NCBI GenBank assembly: GCA_029582155.1
Contig: CM055908.1
Span: 19,197,406-19,261,405, forward strand
Reading direction: 5' to 3'
Source of the DNA: Panopea generosa
Lineage: Eukaryota; Mollusca; Bivalvia; Adapedonta; Hiatellidae
Length of the DNA stretch: 64,000 nucleotides
Shown in pieces: positions 45,707-55,964 of this stretch (position 1 is its first letter; every line of letters begins with the position of its first letter). A program made the translations under genes and the position numbers. The notes under the pieces are model-generated. The model was not told where the DNA came from, did not search any database, and saw only the letters and a program-made list of their open reading frames with translations.

Positions 45707-48700
45707 GATACATACATTACTGTCTCCGGGTGACAAACTGTGTGAGTTATCATATTAAAATACTCACTTACATAAAGAAAAATGCAGTTATTTTGGAAAG
45801 ATCGTTACTCGCTTTTGCAATCAGTCAAACACAACCATGTTATTGTTCATTCTTATATATTGTCGATTTATGAAAATACATGTCTCCAATTCCATGATAC
45901 ATACGTTACCACTTAATATGGTGCTAAGTGTGGTGCACCTATTGTTTAAAAATATATCTTTTAAGAACTTAAAAATACGGCTCTATGTCATGTTTGACAT
46001 AAAACATAAGAATAGAAGTATCATTTCGTGTTTCTCCGTGAAGACATGATAATTTATATTCGCTGTTAGAAGTTTACACAAATAAATGATACATACGTTA
46101 CATGCATTTTAAGCACGTTTGAACGGTACTGCAAACGAAAATGTTTGTCTCTAATTAATTAGTAAGAAATAACAATATGCTTTCTATACACTTTGTTGTC
46201 ATTGGACACAACATAATATTTATAAAATGTCAAATATCAACAACATGATAATACGTTACCGATACATACGTTACAGTATAACTCGAAACTAATTCGAAAT
46301 GGCTAGATAACCACCGAAAATGCTAGCCTAGTCTACATATGGTGCGTATCTATCATCGTTAATAATTTAAACAGTACAATTATGTATGCACATCGTCTCG
46401 ATAGTGTACATGTATGCAGTATATACTGAGCAAAACAACTGATACGTACGTTACCGTCGGTAACGTATGTGTCACTTTTTGTAAACCGACTAAATGTCAG
46501 AACGTTCATTTACGACATACCTACCCGTGGTTTTGCCACATTATCAATTCCATAGTTTTTGGTTTCATTATATTGCATGTTATATGCAACAACTTCAAAT
46601 GTTTTTTTCAAAAATTAGCAAAGGACTATTAGAAATGTAATTTTGCTGCGCAAATGACACAGTAATCCCTGTCTCATCATTAGCAAAACGTGATACTTAC
46701 GACGTTTCCATCTGCAACGTATGTATCACACTTTCAAAAAGAAGTGTTCAATCACGTTTTATTCATTCTTTATTTATAGACTATACCATCATTAATCAAA
46801 ACATGAACTACAGTAACTCCCGGAGAATATAATCCGGATGACCTGACGTTCGTTTACCCAATAGTTGTCTGTGATTTTGTCACGTATCAATTCTATAGTT
46901 CTCAGTTCGATAATGTTTTATGTTGCGCAACGTGTGCGTTATAACTTTAAATAAACAAGTTGTTGAACAGTAATCAAATGACTCTCATAATTATATCTAA
47001 GTTTTATGGATGGGCAAAGAAATCAAGCATGAAAGGTGTGCAGTTTTCTATGTGAGACATATTTGAAACAAGAGACAATGAATAAAGTACCGGCCAAACC
47101 GCTGAAGGGTACAATGGAACTACGTGCTGTTAGCATGACAAGCGATACCACCAAACTTATGTCTAAGGAAACATCTTGCTATTGTGGGGTTTGGATTAGC
47201 GGGGACTTTTGTGATAGATGGAAAGTACAGTCTTTCTTGCTTTGCAGTTACAAGTATTGAGTCAAATCGTGCCTCAGTGTCAGAGGCACCTGGCACGGAT
47301 ACGGCCCAGTCTAGTCCCAATGTGCAGAGAGCTGTAGGTGTAGTACCACGATTGGAAAAGGACGTGCTTCCGTGGGATAGTCGCATAATGGCAGTTAGAA
47401 ATAATCCTTGTTTCTAACTTCTTTTAAACTGCATTTTCCATATTTTAATGCTCATTTTTTATTTTGAATGGCAGTATTGATGTTTTTTTTAATATTTTGA
47501 AAGCATTGTCATGTTTGAATTGTGAATTTAGAAAAGAAAGATGCTTGGAAATTGGAGTATGATTTCCTGATTTCAGAAGTCTACTTTCACTTTGTCAACA
47601 GTGTACACTGAGCAGAAAAAAATCTCTTATATGACATATGAATCCTACTTTTCTCATCATATTTTGGTAGTGCAGAGGTTGACAAGCAGTAGAATTGTTT
47701 CATTTGGGTCTCTCTATGAATGACAAACTTCAAACTTTCCTATAGAATAAAGAAAAAAACAATGGTGGGCTTACACCTGTAATGACATATGTAGAAAACA
47801 TTATCAAGGATTTAAAAATACTACTATTGATACTCTTGTTGAAGCTGTGTACTATGGTAAATGATACATAGGTCAAATTGTTGACAAGGATATTAAATTA
47901 GTGAAGGTGATAACACTGATTTTATGTTCCATGCAAAACCACTGTATAAATGGCCACAGTGATTAGATAGAATTTATATTGATAGTACACAACCTATATG
48001 CAAGATAACGTCTCTGTCTCCAATGACTTTTTAAACTGTTAAACGATGAACTAGAAAAAGTTCAGAATCTGCTGCTAAACATGTTAATTAATGATACATA
48101 CGTTACCAAAGACACACGTGCTTATTTCCGCAGTTAAATTCGTCTGTTTGGAGTTTATTCTAGTGCGTAAAAGACTATATAGATGTGAAGAACGATCAAG
48201 TAATGGATTTTTGAATGAGGTTTACTTGCCGGATAATCTTCTTAATGTAAAGTTTCAACTAAGTGACAACAGCCATGATTGGATACATACGTTACTGTCC
48301 ATATAGATGATCAAATTCAAGCTTTAATATTTGCTTTGAAGGTTAAATGTTTTCCTGTTTTAAATATTCGAATAACCATTGTTCAACGTGTGTTCTAAGG
48401 TGTAGATTTTGAAGTGATTGCTATGATGCACATATATGTATGAATTACAAATGTATTACGTACAGCCTTCATCAGATTGATAAACATTTTTAAAAACATA
48501 ATATAATGGTAGAAATTAATAAAATGTAATGAATATTATGAGCATATCTATTGACGTATTTTAAAGACTATGTTTTTTTACAACACTCATCAACACTGTT
48601 TAAAACACACGTTGTATTTCACAGAATTACGATACATACGTTACATTAGGGTGTGTGGCAAATATAAAGATATCAATATGTATATCAGTTGATCAAATCC

Positions 48701-49011
48701 AAGAATCAATATGTTTTGATTCATAGATACATTATTAAAACTTGTACAAGAATCATTTCGATGCTATTTGATAATGTTTTCTGTTCATAAAGTAAATGTT
48801 AAAAATAGTAAACTTTTCAATGGTTAATTGTCATTACCTCCTTCGTATATATAAATATTTAAGATCAAAATAGACATTAAATGGTTTATTTGAAATAAAA
48901 TGCGATCTTACATTATTAGCAATACACTTTGTTAATGCAGTATCTTGCAAATAATAGCGTTTGGTTTAAATGAGACTACAAACAATTAATTGCACTGGTC
49001 ACGTATGTATC
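45707..49011. repeat. Periodic 14-bp GATACATACGTTAC boxes
   Basis: Exact or near-exact boxes start at 45707, 45896, 46088, 46247 (one gap), 46261, 46441, 46692 (weak), 48093, 48282 and 48631. Reverse-strand copies are at 46459, 46714 and 48998, and a weak one at 47862. Spacings are 189, 192, 173, 180, 189, 349 and 367 bp, that is about 185 bp or twice that. DNA between the boxes is strongly diverged, though the monomers starting at 46441 and 46692 still share TTATCAATTCCATAG-like words. Confidence 0.85.
47036..47417 (+). pseudogene. Decayed coding fragment, possibly transposon-derived
   Basis: Two overlapping open segments (47036-47260, 47184-47417) are GC-richer than their surroundings. The first reads KVPAKPLKGTMELRAV and then SCYCGVWISGDFCDRW, with a CxC cysteine pattern; the second follows in another frame. 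The K-G-T-M-E-L..SCYC style recalls proteins encoded by animal DNA transposons, but I cannot name the family. No splice sites or start support a host gene. Confidence 0.3.
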
Positions 49012-49234
49012 AATAAGCCATGGTGACATTTTTTTCAACACGTCATAACTTTGATATGACATCTATGGTGCTATTGAAAATTGTACACATTGCTCTACGA
49101 ATACTTCAATCCATTTTTATTATTGAATTAGATCCTGTAAGACAACATTGTATTTTCATTTTTTTCAATGCCTGTTTGAGCCTTTTAACTTAATTTTTCA
49201 GGTTAAACTTTTTTTATCAGGTAAGATATCTATG

Positions 49235-49540
49235 CAACCATTCATTGGATATGAGTGAAACTTCACATGTTTGTTCAGCATTGTCAGTGGAACACACAGG
49301 GACAAGGATCATAACTCTGGGTTGCATTTTGGCAGAATTATGGGCCTTTTAGACTTAGAAAATTTGGTTTCAAAGTTTTTTTAGCAGGTTAAAGTTTTTG
49401 AACAGGTACATATTTCATCAACCTATCATTGGATATGAATGGAACTTCACATGTGTGTTCAGTATCACTAACGGAATGCACAAAGATGAGAACCATAATT
49501 CTGGGTTGGATTTTTACAGCGTTATGGCCCTTTCGGACTC
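49235..49540 (+). repeat. Two tandem units of a bivalve-type repeat
   Basis: Each unit has CATTGGATATGA.TG.AACTTCACATGT, GTGGAACACACAGG or AACGGAATGCACAA, and TTATGGCCCTTTT.GGACT. The same unit appears once near 15.4 kb. Confidence 0.7.
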
Positions 49541-49904
49541 TAGGAAACTCATAGAGACAAGAACCATAACTCTTGATTGCATTTGGTAGAATTATTTCCC
49601 TTTTTTCACGAAAATTGTGAAATATGTGAAACATTGATAAACTAATCTTGAAACAGAATATCATCTCAACTTTAGCTTACACTATATTTTAAATTCTTGC
49701 TGGAATTATTTCAGCTTATGTTTAAATAGTAGTATTTCTTGATATGCTTGACCAACTTATATTATTCTAGTCATGCAATTGAAGTATTTAGAGTTGTTAT
49801 ACATACATGGTGTGTCTTAAGTTAGGTTTTGGCACACCTATTTGGGTTATTTGTCAGCAATGTTTAATGAATTTATTAAGCAATTAAAAAGTTTGAAAAA
49901 AAAA

Positions 49905-51425
49905 AAGAATGTAACAAATGACAACTGCTGAATTAAATAATATTAAGGCACTTTGTAGTTTTCAAAAAAACATAACTGTTGATAATGAAAATAAATGATG
50001 TTGGTGAATTATTTAGCTAATTTATTTTTAACAGACAATATATGATTATAGCTTAATTTTACCACCCCTGAGTTTTAGTTGTCTTCTATTTGGTTCTTAT
50101 TTCCTGAAAAATCTGTTGTTTTAGAACAGCATCTAAATAGTCGAGCGCGCTGTCCCTCCGACAGCTCTTGTTCATTTGATCCTCATCAAACGTACACAGT
50201 AATTATATAAGCATAATATGTAGGACAAGTTCTTGAGCTAGCTAAATTGGAATATTAATATCAGAGTAATGGTCCTTGAATTGTCAAAAACTGCATTATT
50301 TGACCTTGTGTGCACTCTAGGACCAGCATTTTTCATTCGATTCTCACCAAACTTATACAGTTGTTACAAACACATAAAATGCATAAATTCTTGAACTGGC
50401 TAAATCTTGTAATCAATGTCTGAGTTATGGCCCTTGAATTATCTTAATTGCATTATTTGACCTTGTGTGCATTAAAACACACGCAACTTCCATTTGATGT
50501 CAACCAAACTTACCAAGAGTTATATAACAATAATATCTTGGACAAGTTAATAAACTGATCAAATCGGATAACTATTGTCACAATTATGACCTTTGAATCA
50601 TCAAAAATGTGTTCTTTTTGTGGTTGTGTAACTCTAGCATGTGCAGTTTTTATTTGATCCTCATTAACCTTATTATATCTATGACAAGTTTTTGAACTGG
50701 CCAAATCGAATAATTATTGTTGGGGTTTCGGCTCTTAAATTGTCAAAAATTTTGACCTTGTGTGCATCTAGCAATTGCAGTTTTCATTTAATAATTTACT
50801 GACTTACACAGTTTTTATGTAACCATAATATATTGAGCAAGTTCTTTAACTGGTCAATCAAATAAATATTGTCAGAGTTATGGCCCTTGAATTGTCAAAA
50901 AATATGTGTATTTGATGTTGTGTGCACTCTAGCACTCACAGTTTATTAAACTTACTTTATGTAACAATAATATCTTGGAAAAATTCTTGAACTTATCAAA
51001 TTGGATAACTAATGTCGTGAGTTATGGTCCTTGAATCAACAAAATATGCATTATATGAATTTATGTACACTCTAGCAAAAAATGGCATTGTCCCTTCTGC
51101 CACAGGTGAGCGATTTAGGGCCAAACTGGCCCTTTTGTTAAAGTTTGAACGACAAATGTAACTAAATGCTAATTTAAATAATATAAAGGCAATAGAAGCC
51201 ATCCATTCACTTTGTTGTTTTCAAAATATAAATTATTGAAAATGACAATAGATATTGTTGTTGAACTATTTTGCTAATTAATTTTAAACAGACAAGCAAT
51301 AACTATAGCCTTATTTACCACCCCTGAGTATCTTCGATTTAGTACTTATTTCCTGAAATAACTGTTGTTTTAAAAGCATCGATATAGTCGAGCCCACTGT
51401 CCCTCTGACAGCCCTTATTTGATAA
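49905..51425. mobile_element. Helitron/pearl-like composite with about 170-bp tandem core
   Basis: About six diverged units of 150-180 bp (50,150-51,070) share TTGACCTTGTGTGCACTCTAGC, GACAAGTTCTTGAACTGGCC and GAGTTATGGCCCTTGAATTG. The core ends at 51,107 in AGGTGAGCGATTTAGGGCC..GGCCCTTTTGTT. The flanks 49,905-50,170 and 51,130-51,425 are diverged copies of each other; both end in a short hairpin (CTGTCCCTC.GACAG) plus CTTRTT. Bivalve pearl and Helitron-like elements are known to carry such tandem cores and hairpin/CTT ends; assignment by resemblance. Confidence 0.55.
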
Positions 51426-51432
51426 GAAATGT

Positions 51433-51799
51433 ACGGTGTTCCATTAGGGGCCATCGTGCTATCGCTTTGTCAACAGGTACACGCGATGCCACAATGGCAC
51501 GATGGTGATGACACGACAGTACGATAGCACGGTGGTAATGGTACGATAGCACGATGGTGATGAAGCGATGGCACGATGATGCGTTGACATGATGGCACGA
51601 TGGTATATGAGTGCTGCCACGACAGCACGATGACGATGACGCGATATTACATCACGTCATCGTCATCGTGCCATCGTACCATCACTATTGTGTCATCGTA
51701 CCATCACCATCATGCTATCCTACTGTCGAGCCATTACTATCGTGCAGCATGTTTACTTGTTGACATAGCGATAGCACGATGGCCCTAACGGAACACTGT
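51433..51799. mobile_element. Second fold-back MITE with related tips
   Basis: TIRs ACGGTGTTCCATTAGGGGCC and (inverted) ACAGTGTTCCGTTAGGGCC continue for about 47 bp (GATCG..TATCGCTTTGTCAACA). The interior is built of GCACGATGGTGATGACAC-like words on one half and their complement on the other, with the centre near 51,645. The tips resemble those of the element at 42,526. No clear target duplication. Confidence 0.7.
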
Positions 51800-51800
51800 A

Positions 51801-52196
51801 GTATGGACATGACAAAAACAATATGCATTGTATGGACATTACAAAAACAAAAATAATTAAGAAGAGAAACTATATAAGAATTATTTTCTTTCGTTTCAAT
51901 TCTTTTACTATGTTTGTTGTGGAACATTGATTTTTAATATGTTTTACTTAACTTATGAATATGTTTAAACCAAAAACAATACGCGGCCCTACGGAAGTAT
52001 GGACATAACTAAAACAATACGCGGATCTACAAACGTATGGGCATGACAAAAACAATACGCGGTCCTACGGAAGTATGGAGATGACAAAAACAATGCGCTG
52101 CCCCCACGGAAGTATGGACATGACAAAAAACAATTTGCGGTCCCACGGAAGTATGGACATAACAATACGCGGCCCCACGCAAGTATGGACATGACA
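51801..52196. repeat. About 37-bp minisatellite
   Basis: Around eight units of GTATGGACATGACAAAAACAATACGCGG plus CCCTACGGAA (28+10 positions). The first units are diverged and the last six are homogeneous. Minus-strand ORFs here are artefacts. Confidence 0.9.
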
Positions 52197-52292
52197 TGCT
52201 CATTACGAGCAATCTGAACTCTTCCTGCACTGTTTTCAAAGGCCTTCCGCGATTGGTGCGGGAAAGCGCATATCTATGGAGTAAAGGGTTAA
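52197..52292. mobile_element. TTAA MITE, 3' half only
   Basis: TACGAGCAATCTGAACTCTT, CACTGTTTTCAAAGGCCTTC and GGAGTAAAGGGTTAA match the right part of the elements at 23.9 and 63.1 kb (read in matching orientation). It is truncated at the minisatellite and ends with TTAA at 52289-52292. Confidence 0.85.
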
Positions 52293-52335
52293 TTGACTGA
52301 TTGCATGATTGATTGATTTGTTGGTTGGTTGGTAC

Positions 52336-52396
52336 GATGGATGGATGGATGGATGGATGGATGGATGGATGGATGGATGGTTGGTTGGTTGGTTGC

Positions 52397-52470
<74 letters not shown>
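52336..52470. repeat. (GGAT)n and (TTGA)n microsatellites
   Basis: GGAT about 11 times (52336-52380), a GGTTGGTTGC bridge, then TTGA about 18 times (52397-52470). Ser-Ile-Asn-Gln and Pro-Ser-Ile-His ORFs on the minus strand are repeat artefacts. Confidence 0.97.
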
Positions 52471-52471
<1 letters not shown>

Positions 52472-52921
52472 CTTTTTGCGTGATGCATTCACTCTTTCGT
52501 TCATTCGTTTGTTCATTCATTGATTCATACATTTATTAATTCTACCAAGGAATCATACATGTCCCTCACTTTTTTCGTATGTCAGTTACTGTATGTATAT
52601 ACACAATATTATTGTGGGCATTTGCCGACACAAAGGGCCGTAATTTCGACAACTCTACTGTTACGTCCAGCAATACACAAATTCCAATACACTCATTTTG
52701 ACACCTACGCGCGAACAACGGTTATCTCCCGTTGATTACCTGTCCATTTAATTACCCACAATTCTCTCGCCGGTACATTGACGGGTGTGCCTCTCGGATG
52801 GAGAGATGCATTTATGTTTAGATCTGTTTTTGTGACAAACTTGCGATGAATTATTTCTGATTTGGAGTACAATTCATTAATATAGCCGTGACTTCGTGAT
52901 ACAGCGACTTAAGTTAGAATC

Positions 52922-53162
52922 ATGTCGCTTAAAATCGAAGTAATAAGCGCTTCAAATGTGCCGAACTTGGAAAGTTTTGGTGAAAGCGATCCGTACACCA
53001 CTCTTAAATACCAAGGTAAGACATCATATAGATCTATATGTCATATCGTGTTGGTTTGTTTTCTTCCGTGGGTGTATATATTATTATTTGTTTGTTTTTA
53101 TTGCAGGTCAGTCTAAGAAGACTAAAGTTATTAAATCCGACTTGAATCCCAAATGGAACGAG
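52922..53162 (+). CDS. Ferlin-like multi-C2 protein, first two exons
   Basis: Exon 1 is 52922-53015 (ATG start, donor AAG|GTAAGA) and exon 2 is 53107-53162 (acceptor TTATTGCAG, donor GAG|GTAGGT). Together they give 50 codons, phase 1 junction. The product starts MSLKIEVISASNVPN, then GESDPYTTLKYQG and SKKTKVIKSDLNPKWNE. This is the first half of a C2 domain beginning at residue 1, with the Asp of SDPY in the Ca2+-binding loop. A C2 at the extreme N-terminus and the KKTKVI..LNPKWNE wording match C2A of myoferlin/dysferlin. Ferlins are tail-anchored Ca2+/phospholipid-binding proteins for membrane repair and vesicle fusion. The remaining exons are not seen to 64,000 and should lie beyond. Another C2 protein remains possible. 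Confidence 0.7.
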
Positions 53163-53879
53163 GTAGGTTATGAAGTTTTCGCGTCAATGTTTATAAATAT
53201 GCACAGCACAGAGAGAGAGTGGGTGCAGGGAGGCTCGGTGTTTATAATTATGTGTATAAATCACTTGATGTTTTCAAGTGGCACGTGACTTTAATAAGTA
53301 CGTATAGTGTCATTGTTTGATAGTGATGTTAATTTCCATAATGTATAAAACGGAGACATAAAGTGATTTAAGGTACTTGTATAAATGTATTGAACAACAA
53401 AAATTTATGTTATTCTTTAAAAATTGAAAAAAAGTCTGCTTCTCATTACCTGTAACAGAGACATGCAGAGACAATATTGCAGGTCCTTTTTTCTAAATCT
53501 CCGAAGCACATTTGGCCATTATAAAACAATTCTAGATTTCCATCTAAATTTATTTCAAAATAGGGACCAAGGGTGCAATTGTGTTCTTTAATATTCAGAT
53601 GTCTAAATGGAAGTGTCTTATTTTGCATGAAATAAAAGAAAATGATTTAAAGATCAAAAGTTGTAAAATGCAGCACTGTTTTTGGAAAATAATGGTTCTG
53701 CTGTAAAAAAAAAATGACAATAAAATATGTTTGAGTGGGTTAATATTCGTATCAAAAATGGTTTATCATAACTTTGTGTGGTAAATTGTCCTTTTTATAG
53801 TTTAACAGTTATTTTTGTGTGATCATTTTCTTATGTTTCAATAACATTGGTGTAGGAGTGTTTCAATTATTGGGTAGGT

Positions 53880-53899
53880 GGGGGGGGGGGGGGGGGGGG
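53880..53899 (+). repeat. Poly(G) tract, 20 G
   Basis: Twenty uninterrupted G on the plus strand, which is the coding strand of the ferlin-like intron. G-quadruplex potential. The neighbouring GGGGGAGGGGCAGTAGCCCCCC (split by position about 53,968-53,990) belongs to the same GC-rich repeat remnant. Confidence 0.95.
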
Positions 53900-54839
53900 T
53901 GCAACCTGAGAGAGAGTGTACGAGAATGTGCTTCCAGGCTCCTAAGTATATGCTGAAACTAAATATTGGGGGAGGGGCAGTAGCCCCCCTTGGCCCTCCC
54001 CTGGCTCCTATGCCTATGAATAAATAAGGAAAATTCTTAAAAAAATTTAAAAAAGTAGTGATCATTTTCATGATTTCTGACCATTTTTTTTTCAAAATAC
54101 ACTAAACAAATCAAAATATGGAGAAAAAAATGAGCAACCTTCCTACTCCCTTGAAAAATAGTCAGAGACAGAGTCTAAGCACAGCCAACATTTTTTAACG
54201 ATGCCTGCAACTCGTGAGTGCTTGATTTGTAGTCTGTATTATTTGGTTTATACCTGTAAGTATGTGTGGCTGGAGTTCTAAATACAAATTAAAATCAATT
54301 ACAGGAGCCACCAAGAACAAATAGATTTTGATAGTATAAACTGACGGGTCGGTTCTAGCAGTTGAATCTTTAAAGTGAAGTTCTGTACCAAATTTAAGAG
54401 AGAAATGAAATCAGATAACCAATTGCAATCAAATAGATTCTCTAAAATAACAGTAAAAGTTGCTTTTTGGTTGGGGAAATAAAGGCTATTACATACATGT
54501 GTAGATTTTTATTTTGCAAAGAGAGTTATTAAATAGTTACTTCCAGCTGTCATTGTTTGTCATTGGACAAAGTAAACAACTCACATTTGTAGATAACATA
54601 ATAACAAATAGCAGATTTAATTTCTTTGTCAATAAACACTTAACAGTACGTGCCTTATTAAATATGATAATACAAAAGAATAGACCAATAACAAACAATG
54701 CATTTTGTTAAAAAATTCAACATTACAAGACAGTAACTGATATTACAGTTGCTACAGTATAAACAGAAAACAATAAATAATACCCTCTTAACTGTACCCA
54801 AAATTGTTAAGTAAGAAATACCTCCACCCTCTCAGTGCT

Positions 54840-55066
54840 CAGGGGTTAATGCCATTTCCATTACATTTTGGGTTATATATGGCTTATCCAGTTTTATTGG
54901 TGGAGAAGACCTCATAATGAATCTGAGTAGAAACAACGTCCTTCCACAAGTATATGGCAAACTTTCTCACTTAAAGTGTTTGGAGCAAATGGGACTCGGA
55001 CCTATGACCTTAGCGGTGAGAGGTAAGTGATCTTGAGATGGTGCCTTAGACCACTCGGTCACTCGC
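54840..55066 (-). repeat. SINE family B, inverted member of a head-to-head pair
   Basis: GGGTTAATGCCATTTCCA, GTCCTTCCACAAGTATATGG and GGTGCCTTAGACCACTCGGT are the complement of the copy at 55187. Confidence 0.88.
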
Positions 55067-55186
55067 TTCCTCTCAGAAAGTCATATCTCTTGTTATATAT
55101 CTATTTACAATGCACTTGTGACCACAGTGAAATTGTCATGATAACTGTTAGATGGTTAAACGTTTTTCTTGTCACTGTGATTGTTC

Positions 55187-55421
55187 CTCTGTGGCTGAGT
55201 GGTCTAAGTCGCCGTCTCAAGATCACTTACCTCTCACCGCTAAGGTCGTAGGTTTGAGTCCCACTTGCTCCAAAATCTTTATGTGAGAAATTTTGCCAGT
55301 TATTTGCGGAAGGACGGTGGTTCTACTCATTCTATGGTCTTTCTCCACCAGTAAAACTGGTTATGCCATATATAACCTGAAATGTGTTGAAAATGGCGTT
55401 AAACCCCACTAAAAAAAAATT
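55187..55421 (+). repeat. SINE family B, near full-length
   Basis: Head TGGCTGAGTGGTCTAAGTCG and GGTTTGAGTCCC (tRNA Leu/Ser-like), body GCCAGTTATTTGCGGAAGGAC, 3' end ATGGCGTTAAACCCCACTAAAA plus A-run. Confidence 0.92.
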
Positions 55422-55964
55422 GTGACGTGATCATGTCTTTCAACATGGAATAGCCTTTTCCCAGCTTTCAAAAAAAACATAGACCCAGATTATTTGCCTC
55501 TATGTCAGTCAGTTGTAGTTAACACCCCTTTTGAATGAAAATAAATTGGCTAATAAAAAAGGTTGGAATAGTCCATTACAGAAATTCAGGGGGATATATT
55601 TGATAAGTTAAAGACCAATTAACATGCAGCAGTATTATATAATGTTTTATTTATGTTCCAGATTTATGATCCTTTAAACCATTAAAAATCTTAGTTTGAA
55701 ATGGCTTAATTTTGAGTGGCAATGGTTTTTGTATAAATGATTTGCTTTGAGTTGAATCAACTCCTTTATCTGTCAAATATTGGGCTTCCATTTCCTACAT
55801 ATGTCTTAAACATTTTTTATGTAAATTTATTTTATATTGTAGAAAGATTCAATGTTAACTACAAACTAAAAATAAGACTTAGTTAACTTTAAAGATATTT
55901 CATTATGTAATATATATTTTGACTGACCTGCATTTTATGTCTTGATTTAAATACTGCAATACAA

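Larger units (their letters stand above)
53163..55960. other. Ferlin-like gene intron, left part
   Basis: No further exon recognised. It contains a 20-G run, a GC-rich repeat remnant at 53.9-54.02 kb and two family-B SINEs (listed separately). The rest is AT-rich. Confidence 0.45.

Noticed and set aside
52027-52532. 153-, 98- and 75-codon minus-strand ORFs (SINQ and PSIH repeats)
   Set aside because: They translate the (TTGA)n, (GGAT)n and 37-bp arrays; no start context, conservation or splice sites.
53838-54095. 85-codon minus-strand ORF with Pro-rich run
   Set aside because: The prolines come from the poly(G) tract and a GC-rich repeat remnant; no gene signals.
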